Positions 1-7,421 are shown, counted from the first letter of the stretch. The stretch is 7,916 bases of DNA from an uncultured Oceanospirillaceae bacterium (GCA_946221045.1 CAMIIY010000074.1:1-7916), one strand, 5' to 3'. Translations and numbers: made by a program. Notes: a model not told the origin generated them from the sequence alone.

Positions 1-62
1 TTTTCCTTTAGCAAAGTGGTACTACTGTAAGTGCAAGATAACTTTGCATTAAGGAAAAAATA

Positions 63-413
63 ATGAACATCAACATCACTCACCGCAATGACAAAGTATC
101 CCCCAGTGTTAGAGAACGCATTGAAGCCTGGTTAGAAATTTGCCAGCAGCGTTACGACGACATCAGCAGCGTTCAGGTTATTCTGGAAAAGAATGATCGT
201 GAAGATCTGGCAGAAGCCCGGGTGCATATCGCCGGTAAAGACCTGTTTGCCAAAGCTGCTGCGGATAATCTCTATTCCGCTTTAGGTGCACTGGAAGACA
301 AAATCAACAAACAGCTGGATAAGGAGCATCAGAAACATATCAGTAAAAAAGGTTTGCAAAAACCGGCTGTTGAAAATACCGACGATCTGGAAGATTCATT
401 AGAACCTGCTTAA
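63..413 (+). CDS. raiA: Ribosome hibernation factor, HPF/RaiA (YfiA) family, short form
   Basis: A 116-residue protein of the family that binds the 30S subunit in stationary phase or stress and blocks the mRNA/tRNA channel, keeping ribosomes inactive but intact. It shows the family's compact fold pattern: an opening strand (MNINIT), a first helix (about residues 13-30), strands at about 36-41 and 50-64, and a second helix with the family signature D68-x-L-Y71-x-A73 followed by basic K80, K83 and K87, which in this family contact rRNA. Length and the acidic tail after residue 103 resemble E. coli RaiA (113 aa, acidic end) more than E. coli HPF (95 aa). The long-form C-terminal dimerisation domain is absent. 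The start is supported by AAGGA at 51-55, seven bases before the ATG. The gene stands alone, closed by the terminator at 436-466. Family is confident; RaiA versus short HPF is inferred from length and tail. Confidence 0.9.
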   Translation: MNINITHRNDKVSPSVRERIEAWLEICQQRYDDISSVQVILEKNDREDLAEARVHIAGKDLFAKAAADNLYSALGALEDKINKQLDKEHQKHISKKGLQKPAVENTDDLEDSLEPA

Positions 414-435
414 CGCCTCAGCGTCATAAGTATCC

Positions 436-466
436 AATAAAGCCCGGCCATGTGCCGGGCTTTATT
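436..466 (+). terminator. Intrinsic terminator of the hibernation-factor gene
   Basis: A perfect 13-base inverted repeat (arms 436-448 and 454-466) with a 5-base loop. The GC core GCCCGGC/GCCGGGC is flanked by A-rich and T-rich ends, so the structure is close to symmetrical and could work on either strand. It begins 22 bases after the stop codon of the upstream gene and separates it from the DUF389 gene. Confidence 0.9.
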
Positions 467-508
467 ATTTGGGCTTTGCGATATAGGGTAATAATCATCT
501 TTTTCACG

Positions 509-514
509 CAGGGA
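509..514 (+). promoter_or_regulatory. Ribosome binding site of the DUF389 gene
   Basis: CAGGGA sits five bases before the ATG at 520 and supports that start. The stretch 467-508 just upstream is AT-rich, as expected for a promoter between the terminator and this gene, but I could not find a convincing -35/-10 pair. Confidence 0.6.
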
Positions 515-519
515 ATGGC

Positions 520-1503
520 ATGAAATATATCGAAATCATTGCAAGTGAGCGCAGTGCCGGCACGGTCAGGGAACTGGCGGCGGTGTTAAAAGCAGAAGAT
601 CTGCGTTTTGGCCTGGTGGGCGATGATGGTATGCAAAGCATGCGGTTACTGATCAATGATGCTCAACTGCAGGCGGCACTGGATAAATTGCAGATGATAC
701 TGGGTGCTCAACCCACAGCGCGGATTCTCGTCCTGCCGGTAGAAGCGGCACTGCCTCAGCCGGATAAAGAGAAGCCTGACAAAGCTGAAGCGTCTAAATC
801 AGCGCGCGAATCCCTATATCAGGAGGTCGAGAAGGGGGCTCGTCTTGACTGTAATTATTTCCTGCTGGTGATTCTATCAACGGTGGTGGCGACCATCGGT
901 CTGATTGAGGATAACGTGGCGGTGATTATAGGGGCCATGGTGATTGCACCCTTGTTGGGACCAAACCTCGCACTGAGTCTGGGCACGGCGCTGGGCGATA
1001 GTAACCTGATGCGAATGGCAGCTAAAACCTTGCTGGCGGGAGTGTTTCTATCCATTGCCCTGGCAGCGGTTACCGGTATGGTCTGGCCGCAGCCGCTGGA
1101 CAGTAACGAGATCATGTTACGTACACAGGCTGGCCTCGATTCCGTCTTGCTTGCACTGGCTTCTGGCACAGCGGCAGCCCTCTCACTGACGACAGGGTTG
1201 CCCAGTGTGCTGGTGGGGGTGATGGTGGCTGTGGCTTTACTGCCACCGGCAGCCACCTTTGGTCTGTTGATGGGGGCCGGCCAGGTGGATCTGGCCTGGG
1301 GGGCTGCCCTGTTACTGGCGGTGAATATTGTCAGCGTTAACCTGTCGAGCAAGCTGGTGTTTCTTTTGCGCGGTATCAGCCCACGGACCTGGTTTGAAAA
1401 AGAACAGGCCCGCAAAGCGATGGTACGTTACCTGTTTGGCTGGATAGTCTCGTTAGGTCTGCTGATTGTGGTGATCTATATGCGGGGCTTTGTGTTTATT
1501 TAA
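520..1503 (+). CDS. DUF389 / TIGR00341-type multi-pass inner-membrane protein
   Basis: A 327-residue protein with a soluble N-terminal domain (about 1-75, alternating strands and helices), a charged Lys/Glu/Asp-rich linker (about 80-107), and a membrane domain with about seven hydrophobic segments: roughly 112-129, 132-150, 167-190, 206-225, 228-251, 257-283 and 304-321. Two glycine/proline-rich membrane motifs are typical of DUF389 proteins: GAMVIAPLLGP at 138-148 and the related GVMVAVALLPP at 233-243, which look like an internal repeat of one unit. The family has no established biochemical function that I know of; transport is a guess from topology. The full length matches the usual size of the N-domain-plus-membrane form. 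No partner gene is visible. The next gene starts 141 bases downstream and has its own putative promoter. Confidence 0.85.
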   Translation: MKYIEIIASERSAGTVRELAAVLKAEDLRFGLVGDDGMQSMRLLINDAQLQAALDKLQMILGAQPTARILVLPVEAALPQPDKEKPDKAEASKSARESLYQEVEKGARLDCNYFLLVILSTVVATIGLIEDNVAVIIGAMVIAPLLGPNLALSLGTALGDSNLMRMAAKTLLAGVFLSIALAAVTGMVWPQPLDSNEIMLRTQAGLDSVLLALASGTAAALSLTTGLPSVLVGVMVAVALLPPAATFGLLMGAGQVDLAWGAALLLAVNIVSVNLSSKLVFLLRGISPRTWFEKEQARKAMVRYLFGWIVSLGLLIVVIYMRGFVFI

Positions 1504-1591
1504 TGGCAGGTTTGCCATGACGGCTTACTGAAGTCCTCAAACTTCTCTCATGATGTCTGCAACCTCTTTGTCACAGTGAAGTGGTTGAATT

Positions 1592-1621
1592 TTGAGCTTG
1601 GGTGTTAAACCACGCTTTATA
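1592..1621 (+). promoter_or_regulatory. Candidate sigma70 promoter for the beta-helix gene
   Basis: TTGAGC (1592-1597) and TTTATA (1616-1621) are separated by 18 bases. Transcription would begin near 1628, giving a very short leader before the ribosome binding site TAAGGGA (1631-1637) and the ATG at 1645. This is a visual match only. The short leader is a reason for doubt. Confidence 0.35.
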
Positions 1622-1644
1622 AATTGATCGTAAGGGAAGCCGAA

Positions 1645-2889
1645 ATGAATAAATCACTCCTGAGTCTGGCTATGTGTGCCGGATTGATGATGCCTGTAAC
1701 AGCAATGGCTGCATCTGTTGCCAAGGTCACTAATAACGCCGATTCAGGCGAAGGTTCACTGCGCGCTGCACTGGAAAGCGGTGCCTCCAAAATTCTGATC
1801 AAACCTGAAGTGGGTGAGATCGTATTGTCCTCTGCACTGCAGTATGCCGGTGAGCAACCACTGATCATCAAAGGGACAGGCCAGGTTATTTCCGGCAGCC
1901 TGAACGATAGCCTGTTATGGATTTCTGAAGGTGCTGATCTGACCGTATCTGATCTGACGTTTGCCGGTCCCGGCACTTACAGTATTGAAAATCAGGGGGG
2001 CGGCAAAGGTATCTATGTTCAGGTACCTGCGAGCCGTACGGGTATGGTGAGCCTGAAGCTGACCAATGTCATGGTGACCGGTACCGGTAATCACGGTGTA
2101 CATGTTTCTGACTGTAATCTGGGCGATGCCTGCGGTGCTGGTTCCGGCGGTGAGGGCGAAGGTTCTGATGCGTCTATTTATGTGCAGCTGAATAATGTCA
2201 CGATTGACGGTGTAGGTTTTGGTAAGCAGGACGCCGACGGTCTGCGTGTTGATGACCGCGGTCTGGGTGATATCGTGCTGAGTGCGACCGATTCCGTCTT
2301 TATCAATGTGGGCGCAGACGGCATCGAGCTGGATGAAGGCAATGATGGCAGTGTGATGGTGCATGTCCGTAACAGCCTGTTTGAAAGCAACGGCGCATAC
2401 TGTTCTGATGAGTTTGTTGCCGATCCTATTGCACTGGATCCGAACTGTAATGATGACGGTGATCCGGATGTTGATGATGCTTTCGATATTGATGAAGCTG
2501 GCCCGGGTGGTATCAGCGGTATGATCAATAACGTCACTGTTATCAATAATTATGATGAAGGTTTGGACTTTGATACCGAAGGCGATGAAGGCGACAACCT
2601 GGTCGATCTGGATCTGATTGATATTTATGCAGAAGGTAATGCGGATGAAGCGATCAAGGTGTCTGAAGAAGGCAATGCCAGCGTCTATGTTCGGATGCGT
2701 GATATCTGGGTAGAAGGTGATATCGAAGTTGAAGAGGAAGATGCGGGTGATCTCGACGTTACCCTGAATAATGTTGTTGTAGGCGATGACCTGAAACTGT
2801 CTGAAAAGGGCGAGGGTACCGGTGTTGTAACCCTGCGTGACAGCTCTGTGGGCGATGAAAAAGACTTCAATAATATTGAAGAGCTTTAA
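1645..2889 (+). CDS. Secreted acidic right-handed beta-helix protein, function unknown
   Basis: A 414-residue protein with a typical Sec signal peptide (basic MNK, hydrophobic 4-19, likely cleavage after A20-M21-A22). The mature N-terminus (about 27-45) resembles the VTNxxDSGxGSLRxAL entry segment of many secreted beta-helix proteins. Imperfect rungs follow, of the form hydrophobic-x-N/D-V/S-x-V...DG-I-x-V, with the conserved N/D at residues 141, 184, 216, 243, 296, 326, 353, 376 and 399. Spacing falls towards 23 residues near the C-terminus. The chain is strikingly rich in Asp and Glu, with an Asp-dense insertion at about 253-286 and two close cysteine pairs (C157/C163, C253/C268). I see no catalytic motif, lipobox, sortase signal or autotransporter barrel. 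It is probably periplasmic or exported, perhaps calcium-dependent; beta-helix proteins include polysaccharide lyases and adhesins, but neither role is shown here. I chose the ATG at 1645, not the in-frame TTG at 1624, because TAAGGGA (1631-1637) fits it and the signal peptide then starts cleanly. Confidence 0.8.
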   Translation: MNKSLLSLAMCAGLMMPVTAMAASVAKVTNNADSGEGSLRAALESGASKILIKPEVGEIVLSSALQYAGEQPLIIKGTGQVISGSLNDSLLWISEGADLTVSDLTFAGPGTYSIENQGGGKGIYVQVPASRTGMVSLKLTNVMVTGTGNHGVHVSDCNLGDACGAGSGGEGEGSDASIYVQLNNVTIDGVGFGKQDADGLRVDDRGLGDIVLSATDSVFINVGADGIELDEGNDGSVMVHVRNSLFESNGAYCSDEFVADPIALDPNCNDDGDPDVDDAFDIDEAGPGGISGMINNVTVINNYDEGLDFDTEGDEGDNLVDLDLIDIYAEGNADEAIKVSEEGNASVYVRMRDIWVEGDIEVEEEDAGDLDVTLNNVVVGDDLKLSEKGEGTGVVTLRDSSVGDEKDFNNIEEL

Positions 2890-2911
2890 GACGACCTAAG
2901 CGCTGAAAAAT

Positions 2912-2943
2912 AAAAAACCGGCACGAGATGTGCCGGTTTTTTT
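2912..2943. terminator. Bidirectional intrinsic terminator between convergent genes
   Basis: A 13-base inverted repeat (arms 2912-2924 and 2930-2942) with a 5-base loop GAGAT. The core CCGGCAC/GTGCCGG is flanked by a run of A on the left and of T on the right, so a U-tract follows the hairpin on both strands. It lies 22 bases after the stop of the beta-helix gene and 16 bases beyond the stop of the minus-strand RND permease, so it probably ends both transcripts. Confidence 0.92.
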
Positions 2944-2958
2944 GTGTTTGTTTGTCGC

Positions 2959-5900
2959 TTATCGGGTGGTGTTATCGGGTGCAGGTAATGTGGTGTCCTG
3001 CTCGTTGGTAACCGCCTTGGCTCCACCGAATATCTTATCCACCAGAACATAAAACATCGGCACAAACAGAATGGCCAGGAAGGTGGCTCCCAGCATACCG
3101 CCGATGACCGCAATGCCAATTGCATTCTGGCTGGCCGCGCCGGCACCACTGGCCAGTGCCAGAGGAAGCACCCCCATGGTAAAGGCCATAGAGGTCATGA
3201 TAATCGGCCTGAAACGCTGTTTCGCTGCGATGATGACCGCATCCAGCAGCGTATGACCGTGTTCCCTCAAATGCTTGGCAAATTCGACAATCAGAATGGC
3301 ATTTTTAGAAGCAAGTCCCACCGTTGTCAGCAGCGCAACCTGCAGGAAAATGTCATTCGACAGGTTAAAGATCAGCGCGGCTGCGGCTGCACCCAGTACA
3401 CCTAATGGCACCACCAGCATCACCGCAAAGGGCACGGCCCAGCTTTCATACAGGGCTGCCAGCGACAAAAACACCACCAGAATAGACAGGGCATACAGCA
3501 TATTTGCCTGTGCGCTGCTCTGTTTTTCTTCATAGGAGATGCCATACCATTCGATGCCAAAACCATTTGGCAGTTGCTGCAGTAGCCGCTCAATCTCGTT
3601 CATGGCTTCGCCGGAGCTGATACCGGGTGCCGGCTGAGCAAGAATGTTCAGCGATGAACTGCCGTTGAAACGTTCCAGTTTGGGTGACCCGTAGCGCCAT
3701 TCACTGCGGGAAAACGCATTGATTGCCACCATTTCACCGGCGTTATTGCGCACGTACCACTTTTCAAGATCCTCCGGCATCATCCGGTGCGGACTGTCGG
3801 ATTGCAGATAGACCCGTTTAATCCGGCCACGGTCAATAAAGTCATTCACATAGCTTGAACCCCAGGCGATCTGCAGGGTGCGATTAATATTATCCAGAGG
3901 CACACCCAGTGCGGCGGCTTTTTCGCTATTGATGTCGATACGGTACTGGGCCACATCATCCAGTCCGTTGGCCCGGACGCCAACCAGTTTAGGGCTGGCA
4001 TTGGCGAGTTGCAGCAGCTGTGATTTTGCGGCCATCAGTGCATCATGGCCAAGGCCAATGCGATCAACCAGCTGGAAACTCAGGCCGGAGGCATTACCCA
4101 GCTCCCGTATGGGTGGCGGGAAGAACGTAAATACCGAAGCGTCCTTGATCTTCGACAGATCCTGCATCGATTTGGCATTGATAGCGAAAATACTCTGCTC
4201 CGGCTCTTTGCGCTGATCCCAGTCCTTCAGGGCAACAAAGCCAAGACCGGCATTCTGCGCCGAACCGGAGAAGCTGAAACCCACAACAGTGAACAGGTGC
4301 TCCACCATCTCTTCATGTTCAGTCAGGAAATATTCTTCGACCTGTTCTGCTGTTTCCAGTGTCCGCTCGGCGGTTGAGCCGGGAGGCGTGGCAATCAGCA
4401 TATACATCAGGCCCTGATCTTCATTGGGCAGGAATGAACTGGGTAACTGGCTGAAAATGCCCATCAGACCACCAACCAGCACAATGTAGACAACAAAAAA
4501 GCGCACAGCCCGTTTGGCAATAAAGCCGGCACCTTTCTGGTACCCGTCGCGGCCTTTATTAAAGTAGCGGTTAAAGGTGGCAAAAAAGCCTTTCTGTTTT
4601 TCATGGCCATTGCCGGGGACGGCGGGCTTCAGGAAGGTGGCGCAGAGCGAGGGTGACAGAATCATTGCCACCAGTACCGACAGACTCATGGCTGCCACAA
4701 TGGTGACAGAGAACTGACGGTATATCGCACCGGCAGAACCACCAAAAAAGGCCATGGGAATGAATACCATGGACAGTACAACGGCGATGCCAATCAGGGC
4801 ACCGGTGATTTGCCCCATCGACTTTTTGGTGGCTTCCTTGGGTGATAAACCCTCTTCATGAATGATACGTTCAACGTTTTCCACCACCACAATGGCGTCA
4901 TCCACCAGCAAACCGATTGCAAGCACCATGGCAAACATGGTCAGTACATTGATACTGAAACCGAAGGTATACAGAATGGCAAAGGTGCCCAGCAGCACCA
5001 CCGGCACGGCTATGGTGGGAATCAGTGTGGCGCGCAGATTCTGCAGGAATAGCAGCATCACAAGGAATACAAGAAACACCGCTTCAATCAGTGTCTGTAC
5101 AACCGATTTTATTGACAGCTCTATAAATGGGGTGGCATCACGGGGGTACATGGTCTTCACCCCGGCAGGCAGCACGGCAGACAGCTCTGCAACTTTTTCT
5201 TTGATCAGACGGGATGTTTCCAGTGCGTTGGCACCGGCAGCCAGCATCACGCCGATACCTGCAGCAGGCTGGCGTTTGTAGCGCACAATCACATCATAGG
5301 ACTGTGTCCCCCGTTCAACCCGCGCGACATCCTTCAGCCGAACCTGAGCCCCGGTGGTGTTCACCCGCAGCACAATGTTTTCAAAATCTTCTACCGTCTG
5401 AAGCAGCGATTGTGCGGTGACTGTAGCGTTCAGCTGCTGGCCTGGCAGTGCTGGCATGCCGCCCAGCTGACCGGCGGATACATCGGTATTCTGAGCTTCC
5501 AGCGCACTCTCTACATCCAGCGGTGTCAGTTGATAACTGTAGAGCTTTTCAGGGTCAAGCCAGATACGCATGGCGTACTGATTACCAAAAACCCGAATAT
5601 CACCGACCCCGTTAATGCGCGAGATCGGATCAACATAGTTGGTCACGATCAGGTCACCCAGATCGGCCTGGCTCAGCGCCCCATCTTCAGAGTACATGCC
5701 AATCACCAGCAAAAAGTTGCTGCTGGATTTGGTGACCCTGACCCCCAGAGACTGGACCACCTGCGGCAGGCGGGCAATGGCGGCCTGGATCTTGTTCTGG
5801 GTTTGTACCTGGGCGATATCAGGGTCGGCTTCCGGTTCAAAGGTGAGCGTGATGCTCATGGAGCCGTCAGAGCTGTTGGAGTTGAAATAGCGCAGGTGAT

Positions 5901-6117
5901 CAATGCCGTTCAGGCGTTGCTCAATGATCTGCGTGACCGAATTTTCAACCGTCTGGGCTGAAGCACCCGGATAATCAGCCTGAATCGTTACCGTAGGTGG
6001 GGCGACCGATGGATATTGTTCGATGGGGAGCTGTCTGATCGAAAGTGCCCCCAACAACATGATGACGATCGCAATGACCCAGGCAAACACCGGGCGATCG
6101 ATAAAAAATCGGGCCAT
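2959..6117 (-). CDS. RND multidrug efflux permease, HAE1 family (AcrB/MexB-like)
   Basis: A 1052-residue inner-membrane proton/drug antiporter, the pump subunit of a tripartite efflux complex. It aligns with E. coli AcrB (1049 aa) nearly without gaps from MARFFIDRPVFAW onward. The proton-relay residues are present: D406 and D407 in TM4 (GLLVDDAIVVVENVER), K938 in TM10 (SKNAILIVEF) and R970. The phenylalanines of the AcrB distal pocket are kept at F135, F177, F609, F614, F616 and F627, as expected of a broad exporter of hydrophobic drugs. The switch loop (613-620) reads GFSFSGSA and differs from AcrB GFGFAGRG. Two large periplasmic loops (about 30-330 and 560-870) and 12 membrane helices match the family. 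The start is set by GAAGGGG (minus strand, 6133-6127), inside the end of the adaptor gene. With only 3 bases between the genes they are surely co-transcribed. The exact substrate range cannot be read from sequence. Confidence 0.96.
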   Translation of the reverse strand: MARFFIDRPVFAWVIAIVIMLLGALSIRQLPIEQYPSVAPPTVTIQADYPGASAQTVENSVTQIIEQRLNGIDHLRYFNSNSSDGSMSITLTFEPEADPDIAQVQTQNKIQAAIARLPQVVQSLGVRVTKSSSNFLLVIGMYSEDGALSQADLGDLIVTNYVDPISRINGVGDIRVFGNQYAMRIWLDPEKLYSYQLTPLDVESALEAQNTDVSAGQLGGMPALPGQQLNATVTAQSLLQTVEDFENIVLRVNTTGAQVRLKDVARVERGTQSYDVIVRYKRQPAAGIGVMLAAGANALETSRLIKEKVAELSAVLPAGVKTMYPRDATPFIELSIKSVVQTLIEAVFLVFLVMLLFLQNLRATLIPTIAVPVVLLGTFAILYTFGFSINVLTMFAMVLAIGLLVDDAIVVVENVERIIHEEGLSPKEATKKSMGQITGALIGIAVVLSMVFIPMAFFGGSAGAIYRQFSVTIVAAMSLSVLVAMILSPSLCATFLKPAVPGNGHEKQKGFFATFNRYFNKGRDGYQKGAGFIAKRAVRFFVVYIVLVGGLMGIFSQLPSSFLPNEDQGLMYMLIATPPGSTAERTLETAEQVEEYFLTEHEEMVEHLFTVVGFSFSGSAQNAGLGFVALKDWDQRKEPEQSIFAINAKSMQDLSKIKDASVFTFFPPPIRELGNASGLSFQLVDRIGLGHDALMAAKSQLLQLANASPKLVGVRANGLDDVAQYRIDINSEKAAALGVPLDNINRTLQIAWGSSYVNDFIDRGRIKRVYLQSDSPHRMMPEDLEKWYVRNNAGEMVAINAFSRSEWRYGSPKLERFNGSSSLNILAQPAPGISSGEAMNEIERLLQQLPNGFGIEWYGISYEEKQSSAQANMLYALSILVVFLSLAALYESWAVPFAVMLVVPLGVLGAAAAALIFNLSNDIFLQVALLTTVGLASKNAILIVEFAKHLREHGHTLLDAVIIAAKQRFRPIIMTSMAFTMGVLPLALASGAGAASQNAIGIAVIGGMLGATFLAILFVPMFYVLVDKIFGGAKAVTNEQDTTLPAPDNTTR

Positions 6118-6120
6118 GGT

Positions 6121-7296
6121 TTAGTTCCCCTTCGTGTCAGCCAGTGTATCGGTGGATGTGGCTTCCCAGGCAATGGTGCTGACCTGCTGACCCGGCTGCA
6201 GTTTCTGATAACCCGTCATCACCAGCGTGTCGCCGGCGTTCAGCCCATGGTTCACAATCCAGTTGTCCTGATAAGGCGTATCTGCCTCTATGATGTGCGG
6301 TTGAGCCTGGTTTTGTTCGTCAACGGTCCAGACACGCAGTTTTCCCTGCGGGGTGCGGGATGTGGCGCGCTGGGGCACCAGCAGAGCCTGCTGTTCGCCC
6401 AGATCGAGCACGGCATGTACGAACATGCCGGGCATCAGATACCCTTCCGGGTTGGGCATCTCTGCCCGCAAAGTGGTTGAGCCCGTGGTCTGATCCATGA
6501 CAACTTCGGAAAATTTTAAAACACCGGGGTGGGCATAGGCGCTGGCGCTGTTATCACGCTCCAGCAGTAACCTTACCGGCATGCTGGCGTCGAGTATCAG
6601 CTCATTCCTTAACTCCACCACAGCCTGATTCCCTGCGGACTGCTGCATATCGACGTAGATGGGATTGAGCACTGTGATGGTCGCCAGTTCCTGCGCCTGG
6701 TTGGCGGTGACCAGCGCGCCTTCGGTTACAAATGAGCGGCTGATACGTCCGCTGATCGGCGCATATACCTTGGTGTAATCGAGATTAATCTGTGCCAGCT
6801 CAACTTTTGCTTTGGCAACGACAACCGCGGCTTTCGCCTGATCCAGCCCGGCTACAGCATCATCATAATCCTGCCGGCTGATCGCGCTCTTTTTCAGCAG
6901 CTCAGCATAGCGTTTACTGCGGGCATCAACGGCTTTCAGGTTGGCTTCTGCACTGCGCTGATCTGCCACGGCGCTGCTTAACTCCGCTTTGTAACGGGTC
7001 GAATCAATCTGATACAGCTGTTGCCCTTTTTCCACTTCAGCGCCTTCATCGAACAGGCGCTGGGTAATGATGCCATCGACCTGAGGCCGGACATCGGCCT
7101 GACGCAGGGCGGTCACCCGTCCCGGTAAAGCATGACGTCTGACAATCTGCTGTGGTTCAAGACGCAGGGTCGCCACTTCCATAACGGGTTTTGCGACCTG
7201 CGCGGCGGTTTGTTGCTGATTTGGCAGGCCGAGCGTAAACAGTAGCAACGCACCAAGGGGCAGAACCAGTGCCGGGATCAGTAAACGTTTTTTCAT
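6121..7296 (-). CDS. RND efflux periplasmic adaptor (AcrA/MexA-like membrane fusion protein)
   Basis: A 391-residue adaptor that bridges the RND permease and an outer-membrane channel. Domains in order: a basic, hydrophobic N-terminus (about 1-24) acting as signal or membrane anchor; first lipoyl half with beta-barrel lead-in (about 55-98, including GRVTALRQADVRPQVDG); an alpha-helical hairpin (about 102-172) with SAISRQDYDDA at its tip, where such proteins contact the TolC-type channel; second lipoyl half (DYTKVYAPISGRIS, 173-186); then beta-barrel and membrane-proximal domains to the end. AcrA and MexA carry a lipobox cysteine; this protein has no cysteine anywhere, so it is anchored by an uncleaved helix or is free in the periplasm. 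AAAGGA (minus strand, 7313-7308) lies 11 bases before the ATG, a slightly long spacing. It is the first gene of the operon with the permease, and no repressor of AcrR/TetR type is adjacent. Confidence 0.95.
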   Translation of the reverse strand: MKKRLLIPALVLPLGALLLFTLGLPNQQQTAAQVAKPVMEVATLRLEPQQIVRRHALPGRVTALRQADVRPQVDGIITQRLFDEGAEVEKGQQLYQIDSTRYKAELSSAVADQRSAEANLKAVDARSKRYAELLKKSAISRQDYDDAVAGLDQAKAAVVVAKAKVELAQINLDYTKVYAPISGRISRSFVTEGALVTANQAQELATITVLNPIYVDMQQSAGNQAVVELRNELILDASMPVRLLLERDNSASAYAHPGVLKFSEVVMDQTTGSTTLRAEMPNPEGYLMPGMFVHAVLDLGEQQALLVPQRATSRTPQGKLRVWTVDEQNQAQPHIIEADTPYQDNWIVNHGLNAGDTLVMTGYQKLQPGQQVSTIAWEATSTDTLADTKGN

Positions 7297-7312
7297 GGTT
7301 AATAGGATCCTT

Positions 7313-7367
7313 TACGCCTTCAAGGGCATCAGAGTTGTTCAGTCATAAGGCAGCATTGAAAGGCGTA
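7313..7367 (-). repeat. Inverted repeat in the leader of the efflux operon
   Basis: On the minus strand TACGCCTT (7367-7360) pairs with AAGGCGTA (7320-7313), 8 of 8 bases. Three further pairs (TCAA/TTGA side) are possible across a one-base bulge, enclosing a loop of roughly 30 bases. The 3' arm runs directly into the AAAGGA ribosome binding site (7313-7308), so folding could affect access to it. It could instead be an operator. The sequence shows the repeat; the role is inferred. Confidence 0.4.
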
Positions 7368-7400
7368 GAGTTGGCAACCCTCAGCATAGCCCTGATTGTC

Positions 7401-7416
7401 GTTTCCTATGCGTTAT
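7401..7416 (-). promoter_or_regulatory. Candidate regulator site, downstream copy
   Basis: On the minus strand this reads ATAACGCATAGGAAAC. It matches the element at 7469-7485 in opposite orientation, apart from one inserted base and two substitutions. It would lie a few bases downstream of the transcription start predicted for the pump promoter, a position typical of repression. A shorter copy of the core, GCATAG, occurs at 7384-7389 on the plus strand. Confidence 0.35.
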
Positions 7417-7421
7417 GGCAG

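Noticed and set aside
17..34. Sigma54-like TGGTAC...TGC ahead of the hibernation-factor gene
   Set aside because: The GG and GC elements are 13 bases apart rather than the required 10.
32..48. TGCAA-N7-TTGCA inverted repeat in the leader of the hibernation-factor gene
   Set aside because: Five-base arms in a short AT-rich leader are expected by chance; no other support.
855..1415. Open frame on the minus strand inside the DUF389 gene
   Set aside because: Fully antisense to a convincing membrane protein, with low-complexity Ser/Thr/Arg composition and no family likeness.
1503..1518. Small hairpin ATGGCA/TGCCAT just after the DUF389 stop
   Set aside because: Only six pairs and no T-run follows, so it is not a credible intrinsic terminator.
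1624..1644. In-frame TTG as the start of the beta-helix gene
   Set aside because: The ribosome binding site TAAGGGA lies downstream of it, and the extra residues would place acidic residues ahead of the signal peptide.
1617..2870. Several minus-strand open frames inside the beta-helix gene
   Set aside because: They are shadows of a biased, acidic gene; none has a ribosome binding site or recognisable domain.
4858..6480. Plus-strand open frames of 64-183 codons inside the efflux genes
   Set aside because: Antisense to strongly conserved permease and adaptor sequence; compositions are typical of reverse-frame artefacts.
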